From: an uncultured Bacteroidota bacterium
GTDB lineage: Bacteria > Bacteroidota > Bacteroidia > NS11-12g > UBA9320
DNA: 64,000 bases
NCBI GenBank assembly: GCA_937124965.1
Contig: CAKZLB010000016.1
Coordinates: 88,712-152,711 of the forward strand
Direction: 5' to 3'
Shown here: positions 43,293 through 52,174 of the stretch, in pieces
Layout of the letters: every line of letters starts with the position of its first letter
Numbering within the stretch: the first letter of the stretch is position 1
The notes under the pieces: model-generated
Seen by the model: the letters and a program-made list of their open reading frames with translations, nothing else
Databases searched by the model: none
What the model was told of the DNA's origin: nothing
Made by a program: the position numbers and the translations under genes

Positions 43293-44567
43293 ATGAAAGT
43301 TAAAGACAATGAATTAACATGGCCGGAAGTGTATTTGCGCATGTTCGCGCCAATCATGATAGTCGTTCTAATTACTATTGGAGCTGACGCATGGGTGGAG
43401 TATGAGGAAAGAGGAGTTTCCCCATTTTTCATCAAGGATTTAATCACCATGGTAATTATTGGGTTCTCTTATGCACTGTTTTCATTAGAAAAACTTACCA
43501 AAACAGAGGTCATCAATATTTCAGTGTACACCATTGTGGTAGGAATAATGCTTTTGTTGCCATTTAGATTACAACTAGCAGATTTCTATTTTGAGGTGTA
43601 TTTCCTTAAAGTTGAAATCATTTTAATAATTCTAACATACGCCATAGGAATACTCGTGCACCCTAAGCACATTCTTTATCTTTTAATACTAAACCTCATT
43701 TTTATCACGGCATGTATCGTTGCGATGCAAGATGCATATCCAATATCCAAGTTTGTGTTTTACGTTATGTTAATGACGGCAACTAGCCTTCTTGGGTATA
43801 AGTTGAATAGAATATTTTTGGATTTAAATATTCAAGTTGCGGAGGCAAACGAATTGATTCAATCTCAAAATGAAGATTTAAAACGTGCCAATGAAGCGAA
43901 GGATCAATTATTTGAGATTTTAGGTCATGATTTAAAAGCTCCATTTTTTCATTTATCGGCATTGGTATCGTTATTAAACAATACAGATGACGAGGAGAAA
44001 AAACAGGAGTATATTGATTTAATGAAAGACGCTATTTGTAGAGGTGATAAGTTAGTTGGTAGTCTTTTAGATTGGGTAGACGTTCAAAGTACATATTTGA
44101 AATTTACATTAGAAAAAGACTCAATTGAAAGGATAATAGACACAGCTATTGATGTGAAAAAAGCAGATGCAACTCTCAAAGATTTGAGAATAATCAAAAG
44201 TGTGCCTAGCGATTTTAAGATTGCAATGGATAGTAGAATGATGGATACTATTTTCCGTAATCTAATTAGTAATGCAATTAAGTTCTCATATCGTGGAGGG
44301 AACATCTGTGTTAGAGCTATTAACAAAGAAAACGAAGCTTTTCTATCCGTAACGGACGAAGGTGTAGGGATGGATGAAGAAGTTATTCAGCAACTATTTA
44401 CTTATGGAAAAATTCCTACTCAGAAAGGAACAGAAAACGAAACTGGCAGTGGGTTTGGACTAAATATTTGCAAAAAAATGGTTGAGAATCAAAAAGGAAC
44501 CATGGAAATACAAAGTAAACCAAATCAAGGGACAACGGTATTAATGAGGTTCTCTTTGATGTCGTAA
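43293..44567 (+). CDS. Membrane sensor histidine kinase
   Basis: 424 residues. Five or six membrane helices (residues about 15-175) with little extracytoplasmic loop suggest an intramembrane or lipid-sensing input. A short coiled linker leads to a HisKA domain with the phospho-acceptor His212 in ILGHDLKAP. The catalytic ATPase has the N box NLISNAIKFS, the G1 box VTDEGVGMD and the G2 box GSGFGLNICKKM. No response regulator is adjacent. It follows the gbsR cassette but has its own promoter element. Confidence 0.88.
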   Translation: MKVKDNELTWPEVYLRMFAPIMIVVLITIGADAWVEYEERGVSPFFIKDLITMVIIGFSYALFSLEKLTKTEVINISVYTIVVGIMLLLPFRLQLADFYFEVYFLKVEIILIILTYAIGILVHPKHILYLLILNLIFITACIVAMQDAYPISKFVFYVMLMTATSLLGYKLNRIFLDLNIQVAEANELIQSQNEDLKRANEAKDQLFEILGHDLKAPFFHLSALVSLLNNTDDEEKKQEYIDLMKDAICRGDKLVGSLLDWVDVQSTYLKFTLEKDSIERIIDTAIDVKKADATLKDLRIIKSVPSDFKIAMDSRMMDTIFRNLISNAIKFSYRGGNICVRAINKENEAFLSVTDEGVGMDEEVIQQLFTYGKIPTQKGTENETGSGFGLNICKKMVENQKGTMEIQSKPNQGTTVLMRFSLMS

Positions 44568-44618
44568 AAAGTTGTTGAAATAAATACCAACTGATTGTCT
44601 TTCTTTGTTCTAACAATT

Positions 44619-45626
44619 TTGAAAGAATTTTGGCAAAAATATAAGCAAAATGGGCTGGCGGTTTTTGGCCTTATATTTATCTGTTTATGTGCAATTATCG
44701 CTTTGGGAGGTTATCTATTTACGCCAGATAAAACAACTTCAGCAAACGAAATGCATATTGAAATGGATCGTAAGTCGCCAAACTATGTGGCGCATTTCTT
44801 AACAGATACAATCAAACAATCAAGTTCGATTAATAAAGTACTTGTTACAGGTTATCAGCCATTGAATCATCTATACTTATACGACGACAATGGAGACACA
44901 TCATCTGTAAATATGCTTATTGCTCTAAATAGTGACCCAAGTCGAATCGAGCAAAAACGATTTTTATTAGGGACAGACGTCTATGGACGAGATGTTTTGA
45001 GTCGAATACTGCTAGGCACTAGAGTATCACTTTCTGTTGGATTAATATCGGTTTTAATATCGCTGATTTTAGGCGTTTCTCTTGGCTTAGCTGCAGGTTA
45101 TTATCGTGGTAAAGTTGATGCAATAGTTATGTGGCTAATAAATGTAATATGGTCGTTGCCTACTTTGCTGTTGGTGATCGCAATCACGTTTGCTTTGGGT
45201 AAAGGTTTTTGGCAAATATTTGTAGCTGTTGGTTTGACGATGTGGGTTGAACTTGCAAGAATAGTTAGAGGTCAAGTGTTTAGTTTACGTGAACAGGAAT
45301 ACATTCAGGCTGCTCGCATACTCGGCTACTCCAATGCACGAATTATGTTTCGTCACATTCTCCCAAACTGCGTTGGTCCAATTGTAGTGATATGTGCGGC
45401 TAATTTTGCTTCCGCAATTCTTTTAGAGGCGGGCCTTAGCTTTTTGGGTTTAGGGGTACAACCACCATTTCCAAGTTGGGGTCAAATGCTTAGTGAAAAT
45501 GCAGATTACATTGCACTCGGAGCAGCACATTTAGCAATAGCGCCTGGAATAGCAATTATGCTTTTAGTAATGTCGTTTAATTTTGTTGGAAATGGGCTGC
45601 GTGACGCACTTGACGTAAAACTTTAG
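44619..45626 (+). CDS. Dipeptide/oligopeptide ABC transporter permease (DppC/OppC type)
   Basis: 335 residues from TTG 44619, which gives the usual LKEFWQKYKQNGLAVFGL start; TTG 44595 is possible. Six membrane helices are predicted, with the binding-protein-dependent transport signature QAARILGYSNARIMFRHILPNCVGP (EAA loop) and FLGLGVQPPFPSWG. The loop between helix 1 and the LGTDVYGRDVLSR motif is about 90 residues, longer than in typical DppC. No ATPase, second permease or binding protein is adjacent. Its stop overlaps the convergent TonB receptor gene. Confidence 0.88.
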   Translation: MKEFWQKYKQNGLAVFGLIFICLCAIIALGGYLFTPDKTTSANEMHIEMDRKSPNYVAHFLTDTIKQSSSINKVLVTGYQPLNHLYLYDDNGDTSSVNMLIALNSDPSRIEQKRFLLGTDVYGRDVLSRILLGTRVSLSVGLISVLISLILGVSLGLAAGYYRGKVDAIVMWLINVIWSLPTLLLVIAITFALGKGFWQIFVAVGLTMWVELARIVRGQVFSLREQEYIQAARILGYSNARIMFRHILPNCVGPIVVICAANFASAILLEAGLSFLGLGVQPPFPSWGQMLSENADYIALGAAHLAIAPGIAIMLLVMSFNFVGNGLRDALDVKL

Positions 45627-48457
45627 AACCTAAATCGGATTCCAAATAACATTTGACGTGGTGCCAAGAAACGAGCAGGATTATTTGGTGGCGTGCCTGA
45701 TTCTTGTGGTCCAATATACCTTGGGTCTCTCCAAGTGTTTGGAACATTATCTCCCTCTCTATATGCATCACCTGTTATTGGATTAATAATCTGAGGGTTT
45801 TGATTGTTAAACAGGTTTCGAACTTCAAAGCTTACAGTTATTCCATTTGCATTCTTTTGGTTAAAACGAATTGTTCGATTCAGTTTAATGTCTGTGTTGT
45901 ACCAAGGCTTTGCACGTGATTGAAGGTATTGGTCGTTCAATTCTAAGTATTCTGGTCGACCAAGGTCATTGTAACCTTCCAAGCGCTGTGGAGTGTACCT
46001 ATAACCACTTTGATAGTTGCTTGATATAAAAAATTGAGTATTCTTTAACCATTTAGGTAATCGTCGTAACGAGGTGTCGTAGGTTAATGCTAGTCCTACA
46101 GTAGTATTCCATGGTCGATCCCAAGCCAAATATTGTTCAGTACTCAATGGCACTTCTCCTGTTTGTTCGATTTGAAGACTTGATTCTCGCGCTGAGTTCG
46201 ATTTTCCACGGGCTACTTGGTAAGAAACGTTCCAAAAAACCTTCATGAACTGTTTAATTCTATAGGTTGTAGAAAACTCGGCACCAACAATTTTTGCGTA
46301 ATCTTGGTTGATGTACATTACTTTAGTAACGGGTCTACCTGTTTGATCTTCCACAATTACCCGGCGACTTACAATGTAGTCAAATCGATTGTTGTTATAT
46401 GCTGAAAGGGTAACGCCAAAATCTTTTGTTATTTGAGTTTTGTACCCTAGCTCATACGACACATTCACTTCTGGATTTAAGTCAGGGTTTCCAATATTAG
46501 ACAAAAATGATCGATCTTGATATGTAGGGTCTAACCCAGCGTATAGAAACCGAGGATGCGGCAATCGCATGGAATGCGAGTAATTGAAATACAAAGAGTT
46601 GTTGCTAGTTACTGGGAAACTCACATTTACTTTAGGGAGCAATCGCACTTTGTATCGCATTCCAAATAGTCCAAAGGTGTTCTTTTCGTAATCCTCCCGA
46701 ATTTGGTCAATAACGGGTGCATCTTCGTTAGCTATAGCGTCGTCGGCAAACTTACCCGGAGCCCAATAATTGAATCGCAGTCCAAGAGTTGCCACGATGC
46801 CTTTATAGGTAATTTTATCTGTTGCAAAAAATCCTCCATTGTTTGGTTTAACTTCCCAAATGTCGTTACTCGATCCAATTGAGATTGATGCTGTGCTAGT
46901 GGTGTCGTCAATTTTTATTGGAGCGCCTACCCATGGTCGTGTAACATCTACCCATTGGTAATGATTAAATTTTTGTTCCCATCCAAAGGTAAATTGGTTC
47001 TTTTTGTTCTTCGGATAATATTTAAGATTTGCTTTTAGTGTAATCTCTTTCGCAAAATGATCATGCCATGTACCTGAAATACCACCATTGTTTATCAACC
47101 CAGGGCCAGGCAGTACGAATTGAATGTTACCATTTGGATTAAAGACTTCAACGGGGTCTGTAACAATGGAGTATTCATCATACAATTGGTCAACGGTTTC
47201 GGTACGAAACGGTCTTCCATTAGCATCTGCGCGTAAATTTGTGAATAGTCTACCAACCGTTGCGCGTAAAATAAGCTTCTCACTAAACGTATGTCTTAAG
47301 TTTAGTGCAGTAAGATTTGCACTATGCGTGTAGGTAGTTGCATTGTCTAAATTTAGACTTCGATTAAACTGAAAGCCAGGTGCAAGAATCGCATCAAATC
47401 CAACTATTTGAAGTGTTCTTGTATTTTGATTAATTGATAAACTATGCTGATTCGATAGTGTGATTTTCGTTCCTCGCTTAAGTTGATATGCAAGTTTTAT
47501 GGTGTTGGTGTATTGATTTTCTTGTCGTGGAGCCCAAAACGAATCATTAGTATACAAGGAGCTATGCAGTTGGTTCGCTTGTGCTCCAAAATACGTATCA
47601 CTCATTCGCATTGTGAAGTTTGTGAAATACGTTAGTTTCTTTTTAGTCTTTGGCACCGTTCCGGCGATGTTTAAGTCGGCAATGTCTGATTTCCATTGTG
47701 ACTGACCATTGTAAACACCCATATGGTCGGTTTGCCAACTACCTGCTACTTGGAATTTTTCAGTTCCTTCTTTTATCGTTGTGGAAATTACACCTGCTGA
47801 TCCGTCGCCATATTCTGCTCCTGTTCCTCCAGTCGTTAACTCCATTTCACCTATGGAACCACTCGCTACCTCAACACCAAAGCCTGTTCCCGCAAGAGGA
47901 TCTTGCGCAGTGACATTATCCACCAAATATAAAGTCTCATAAACTCTCGCTCCTCGAATTTGTAAGCCGTCCGCAGTTTTTGAAACACCCGCCTGAAGTG
48001 CAACCACCTCTTGAACGTCACGAACGTTCATGTCGGAAATATCTTTTTGTGTAACTGTAACTTTGGAGTCGGCTTCATCAAGATCAACCACGCGCTTTGT
48101 CCCAACAATCGTTACCGTTTTAAACGTGTTACGTTGAGATTCCATTGAAATATTCAATGTGGTTGTTTTTCCAGCATCAATGTGAATACCGGTATAAATT
48201 TTTTCGACGTAACCAACATATTGCACTTTCACCGTGTAATCGCCAGATTTAATGTCTTGTACAAGGTAATTGCCGGACTCGCTAGCGGTGGCACCATAAT
48301 ACGTTCCAACTAAAAAAACAGTAGCTGCAGCCAATCCTTCACCAGTTACTTCATCGGTAATAATACCTTTTAAATAGCCAGTTTTCGTTTGTGCTATAGA
48401 ACTAGTCCAGGATAGAATAAGGACTAACATCAGTAGTATATGCTGTCGATTTACCAA
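45623..48457 (-). CDS. TonB-dependent receptor with carboxypeptidase-regulatory-like N-terminal domain
   Basis: 944 residues. A signal peptide ends at SSIAQ. The CarbopepD_reg-like domain (residues about 27-112: GYLKGIITDEVTGEGLAAATV) precedes a plug (VVDLDEADSKVTVTQKDI, IRGARVYETLYLVDNV, then TGGTGAEYGDGSAGVISTT) and a beta-barrel ending LFGIRFRF. It imports a substrate across the outer membrane using TonB energy. The start is TTG 48457, overlapping the preceding lipoprotein gene by 7 bases. It is last in a four-gene operon whose other members are a lipoprotein and two secreted proteins. Confidence 0.9.
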   Translation of the reverse strand: MVNRQHILLMLVLILSWTSSIAQTKTGYLKGIITDEVTGEGLAAATVFLVGTYYGATASESGNYLVQDIKSGDYTVKVQYVGYVEKIYTGIHIDAGKTTTLNISMESQRNTFKTVTIVGTKRVVDLDEADSKVTVTQKDISDMNVRDVQEVVALQAGVSKTADGLQIRGARVYETLYLVDNVTAQDPLAGTGFGVEVASGSIGEMELTTGGTGAEYGDGSAGVISTTIKEGTEKFQVAGSWQTDHMGVYNGQSQWKSDIADLNIAGTVPKTKKKLTYFTNFTMRMSDTYFGAQANQLHSSLYTNDSFWAPRQENQYTNTIKLAYQLKRGTKITLSNQHSLSINQNTRTLQIVGFDAILAPGFQFNRSLNLDNATTYTHSANLTALNLRHTFSEKLILRATVGRLFTNLRADANGRPFRTETVDQLYDEYSIVTDPVEVFNPNGNIQFVLPGPGLINNGGISGTWHDHFAKEITLKANLKYYPKNKKNQFTFGWEQKFNHYQWVDVTRPWVGAPIKIDDTTSTASISIGSSNDIWEVKPNNGGFFATDKITYKGIVATLGLRFNYWAPGKFADDAIANEDAPVIDQIREDYEKNTFGLFGMRYKVRLLPKVNVSFPVTSNNSLYFNYSHSMRLPHPRFLYAGLDPTYQDRSFLSNIGNPDLNPEVNVSYELGYKTQITKDFGVTLSAYNNNRFDYIVSRRVIVEDQTGRPVTKVMYINQDYAKIVGAEFSTTYRIKQFMKVFWNVSYQVARGKSNSARESSLQIEQTGEVPLSTEQYLAWDRPWNTTVGLALTYDTSLRRLPKWLKNTQFFISSNYQSGYRYTPQRLEGYNDLGRPEYLELNDQYLQSRAKPWYNTDIKLNRTIRFNQKNANGITVSFEVRNLFNNQNPQIINPITGDAYREGDNVPNTWRDPRYIGPQESGTPPNNPARFLAPRQMLFGIRFRF

Positions 48458-49911
48458 TTGAATTCTTTATTTAAAACCTTATCAAAAAGAGCATCAATTT
48501 TTTGTGGATCTTTATCAAATCGGTAAACTTCCACACTAAAAAACACTTGATTTATTTTACCAGCTTTGCGCCTTACCGCACCGACAACATTTGGGCCTTC
48601 CCATGCACCAAAAGTTGAGATTTGAGCAGTATAAATTGCTTCTCCGTCAATACTGGGTACAAAAGGATCAAGACCTAAGATTAGGTTTGTTGGTTGTAAA
48701 CTTGGCCATTCAGATGAAACACCAACTAAACTAGAATCACTGTTTACAACGGCTTGGCCACTTGTTGTACTTAATGTATCAATTGGAACGGCTCCTCTAA
48801 TTTCATTTGGGTCATATCCAGCAGGGAAGCTTGTAATTATAAAGGACTTTCCGCCTGTATTATTATAGTTTTGTAACACAGGAGACGCAAATTCTAACAA
48901 CAAACCTGATTGTCCCGTAATTGCATTACTGAATAAACTTTGATCACAGTTGAACACTACTTTGTCGTACAACTCAGTTAACAGCGAAAATGTTGGGTTC
49001 CAAAATTTTGGTTGATATTGACCGTTGTCTAGCGCAAAATCCACGGCGTCAAAAGCTCCGTAATTTCGTTGAACTAAGTCTTGATAAACCTTGTTTACCT
49101 GCGGTGGTTGCCCACCAATCAAAAGTAAATCAGAAACTTGCTTTTTTATGAATATTGTATTTGAAGTGTCTACAGCGCTTTCGCTACCAGCAAAATCAAT
49201 TACTTTTAGATAAAACACGTTTTCGTCATTGTTTTTTAAACCACTCAACGTTGTGCCTGCCGACGAAATATCCGTGTTGTAATAAATATTCGCATCAACT
49301 ATTCCATCTTGTTTTGAATCTGTTGGTCGTATACTTAGTAGAAATTTACTTCGATCAATTTCTGTCCAATCCCCATCATTTGCTTTGATTAAAGCCTTTA
49401 CCACGGTGTTCACTCCGTCAGGGTCATCAAATCTCCATCTAAATGTTACAATACTAAAAGCGGTATCTAAGGGAAACGTCTCTTCCACAATTTCAACTTC
49501 CGGCGGAGAGTTTCTCAAAGGCACTTTTAAATAAGCAGGCGATTGATCGGTAGTATTTTCATTGTCTATTGCTCGAACATAAAAATCAATGTCAGTGGTG
49601 TCTTGTCCAGCTGCAATGGGGAATTTGAAAGTGCTATCGCGACTTTCTGTGAATGTCCAAGTCTGCTGATCTAATGAGTATTCGTAGCCAATGACATAAC
49701 CATCTTGGTCTGTTCCGTACCACGATAAATAAACACTAGAGTTGAGTCTATTTTCTCCTGTCAGTTTTATTTCTTCAATAGAAATGTGTGTATCAGGAGG
49801 AAGGTTAGATACTGGTTGATCTTCCTTACATCCAGAAAAAAAAGATACACCAATAAGAGCCAGCATTACATATGCGGCAATTATTGGTGTACTATGTGTT
49901 TTGGTAAACAA
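48451..49911 (-). CDS. Surface lipoprotein with fibronectin/Ig-like modules
   Basis: 486 residues from TTG 49911; no upstream ATG exists between the previous stop and the signal peptide. The signal peptide ends in a lipobox FFSGC (Cys28). Residues about 45-250 contain two FN3-like modules (SVYLSWYGTDQDGYVIGYEYSLD; FRWRFDDPDGVNT). The rest (LLIGGQPPQVNKVYQDLV onward) is of unknown fold. It lies between the T9SS protein and the TonB receptor, overlapping the latter by 7 bases. A terminator-like hairpin is encoded within its first 25 codons. A substrate-capture role alongside the receptor is an inference from position. Confidence 0.68.
   Translation of the reverse strand: MFTKTHSTPIIAAYVMLALIGVSFFSGCKEDQPVSNLPPDTHISIEEIKLTGENRLNSSVYLSWYGTDQDGYVIGYEYSLDQQTWTFTESRDSTFKFPIAAGQDTTDIDFYVRAIDNENTTDQSPAYLKVPLRNSPPEVEIVEETFPLDTAFSIVTFRWRFDDPDGVNTVVKALIKANDGDWTEIDRSKFLLSIRPTDSKQDGIVDANIYYNTDISSAGTTLSGLKNNDENVFYLKVIDFAGSESAVDTSNTIFIKKQVSDLLLIGGQPPQVNKVYQDLVQRNYGAFDAVDFALDNGQYQPKFWNPTFSLLTELYDKVVFNCDQSLFSNAITGQSGLLLEFASPVLQNYNNTGGKSFIITSFPAGYDPNEIRGAVPIDTLSTTSGQAVVNSDSSLVGVSSEWPSLQPTNLILGLDPFVPSIDGEAIYTAQISTFGAWEGPNVVGAVRRKAGKINQVFFSVEVYRFDKDPQKIDALFDKVLNKEFNW
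49836..49891 (-). terminator. Terminator-like hairpin inside the lipoprotein signal-peptide codons
   Basis: On the minus strand TACACCAATAA (49891-49881) pairs perfectly over 11 bp with TTATTGGTGTA (49856-49846) around a 24-base loop, followed by TC and eight T (49843-49836). It starts 20 bases after the TTG start. The T-tract encodes Phe-Phe next to the lipobox. Confidence 0.7.
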
Positions 49912-49912
49912 A

Positions 49913-52153
49913 TTAGTGTTTGATTAGGCTGAAGCTACCTAAGTTCTCTGATTTTGAAGTGCAAGTCACAATGTACATTCCAGCTTGAAGGCTTGAAACA
50001 TCCATGGAGTTATACTCTTGAATAGTTGAATTCAGTAAAACTTTACCCGTCAAGTCCGTAATTTGAACTGAAACGTTTTGTAATCCTTGTTGAGTAAATT
50101 TAAAGTTTAACACGTCGTTTACCGGGTTAGGATAAACAGTGATACCTTCTAGTTCTTTTGCAACGTTTTTAACCGAAACAATTTCTGGGTAATCTGTTTC
50201 TGGAAGTGTTACACTTGAACCTTTGAAATCATCGTCATTTCGAGGAATCAAGCTATAGTTGCTAAAGCCATAATAAAGTATGCCTACAATTGTGTCAAAC
50301 GACATGCCTTTGACTGCTTCGATAGGAGTTACGTTCATCGATCCGTCATTGTCTTTTAGGGTTTTATCTGAAACAATAGACACCCATAAACTACTTGAAT
50401 TATTCGTGTTTTGAATTCCAGCCTGTACTCTTCGCGACATACCGTAGGTGTTGTCTTCATCAGTTGAAATCATGTATTCACCAAATGCACTTAGTCGTGG
50501 ATTTGAGATATACACTTTCCCTCCTGCTGGATTCACCATTCCAACCAACATACTTTCATATGCTTCTGCTTCTTTGCTGAAATAGAAGGCACTATCTGAT
50601 GGGTCAAGTGTTACGATCGGTACAGTTTTAACTTCGCCTGTCAGTTGAACATTTGTTACATTGAGTACAGTGTAGCCAAAGCTTTCTGCAACGGTTCCTG
50701 TTACAGTTACTTCTTGACCACGGTATAATTTGATTAAATCTGAATTTCCTTGACACTTAATAGCTGACCATTTATCGCTAGTTGGGTCTTGGATATAAAT
50801 TTGTTCTAAGTCGTAAGCTTTAGCACTTGCAGTAACTACACCTGTAACGGTTACCTCTTGATTTTCGAACGGTGAAGCATCATTTGCAACATTTAAAACA
50901 CGTTGAATGTCCGAAATTGTTAATCCACCATTTCTCACAGTGTAAAATGAGAAATCTGGATTTGTAGATGCATTGGCACCAAAAGGAACATAACTTTCTT
51001 GCCCGATGTCATCAGTTGCAAAGAAGTAGTAACGCACAACTGTGTTCTCGGCATTCGCAGGAATCTCTGCTTCGTATGAATCCGTTGTACCAGACTTTAA
51101 AGTCATAGTCACTTCTGTAAATTTATCATAAGTGTCAGTTAAGTTGGTGCTGTAAAATAATTTAGCACTTGCTACAGTTCCATCAAAGTCGACAATTTTT
51201 GCGCTAAGGGTAACCTTTTCATCGTCTTTAGGAACTAAAGGAGTTCTTACAATTGATGAAATATTTGGTGGAGTTTTTCCAACAAGGTAATCACTTTCAC
51301 GAGTTGGGTTTAATTCATACCCTCTTCCATTGTTTCCTGAACATCCATTTTCTGAATGTATTACGATACCACGGATGTAGTCATATTTGGTTCCAACCAC
51401 TGGTGGTTCGAAACTTCCTTCTTTTTCTGGTGCGCTGCTACGAGTCGTTGTATAATTTTTCGTTTTTTGAACAAAGAAGCGATCAGATACGTTGATTACG
51501 TTTCCATTTCCATCGGCTACATCAAAACTTACACGGTTTCCATTAAAATTATTGACAGCTGTCACTGTTACATTTTTAATTTCGATGTATGAATCTTCAT
51601 ACTCTTCACCTGTAGTTAGGATATTGGTTCTTGTGTTGTCGTTGAGTTTTCCTAAGTCTACAACTATAGGAGCAGGTTTTGCTTGGTTACCAAGAACCGT
51701 AAGCGAAGAGTTGTTAAGAAGGCTCAATTGAGTCTCTCCTAAATATCGTCCAACAATACCAGTTAGTTCAACAACCATCCCTGCATATAAATTATAGACG
51801 TCGGTTACAGGCAATGATGCACCCGCTGCATCGGTATAAACACCCATCACTTGTAAACCACTATATCCGCCGCTTTCGCCACTATTTGCGGTGTCTACCA
51901 CATGAACAAATGGTCTAAAATTACCTTGAACAGAGCTAGAAGGAACATCAATTAAGTTTGCATCTTGAACCACTACAGCAACCACCGTTACTGTATCTCC
52001 GTAATAAACTGATGAGTCATTACAAGCAGCTAATTTTGTCTGCGAAACTTCTTGCAATTGCTTAATTGTGATTCTTGGGTATTGCGCATTTGCAACAACA
52101 GCTGTAACTGCGAATAGAGCTACTAGAATCAATTTTAATGAATAATTTTTCAT
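49913..52153 (-). CDS. T9SS-secreted OB-fold-rich protein
   Basis: 746 residues. A signal peptide ends at ANAQ. Several OB-fold-like modules follow: VYYGDTVTVVAVVVQDANL with YAGMVVELTGIVGRYLGETQL (residues about 45-150), a second around 185-290, and NQEVTVTGVVTASAKAYDLEQIYIQD with RGQEVTVTGTVAESFG (about 430-510). A type A T9SS sorting domain starts ITVYPNPVNDVLNF and ends SLIKH. OB folds of this kind accompany extracellular nucleases or bind oligosaccharide or nucleic acid; no nuclease domain is seen. Second gene of the surface operon, 21 bases after the first and 1 base before the lipoprotein start. Confidence 0.8.
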   Translation of the reverse strand: MKNYSLKLILVALFAVTAVVANAQYPRITIKQLQEVSQTKLAACNDSSVYYGDTVTVVAVVVQDANLIDVPSSSVQGNFRPFVHVVDTANSGESGGYSGLQVMGVYTDAAGASLPVTDVYNLYAGMVVELTGIVGRYLGETQLSLLNNSSLTVLGNQAKPAPIVVDLGKLNDNTRTNILTTGEEYEDSYIEIKNVTVTAVNNFNGNRVSFDVADGNGNVINVSDRFFVQKTKNYTTTRSSAPEKEGSFEPPVVGTKYDYIRGIVIHSENGCSGNNGRGYELNPTRESDYLVGKTPPNISSIVRTPLVPKDDEKVTLSAKIVDFDGTVASAKLFYSTNLTDTYDKFTEVTMTLKSGTTDSYEAEIPANAENTVVRYYFFATDDIGQESYVPFGANASTNPDFSFYTVRNGGLTISDIQRVLNVANDASPFENQEVTVTGVVTASAKAYDLEQIYIQDPTSDKWSAIKCQGNSDLIKLYRGQEVTVTGTVAESFGYTVLNVTNVQLTGEVKTVPIVTLDPSDSAFYFSKEAEAYESMLVGMVNPAGGKVYISNPRLSAFGEYMISTDEDNTYGMSRRVQAGIQNTNNSSSLWVSIVSDKTLKDNDGSMNVTPIEAVKGMSFDTIVGILYYGFSNYSLIPRNDDDFKGSSVTLPETDYPEIVSVKNVAKELEGITVYPNPVNDVLNFKFTQQGLQNVSVQITDLTGKVLLNSTIQEYNSMDVSSLQAGMYIVTCTSKSENLGSFSLIKH

Positions 52154-52174
52154 ATTATTTTTTAATCAAATTTT

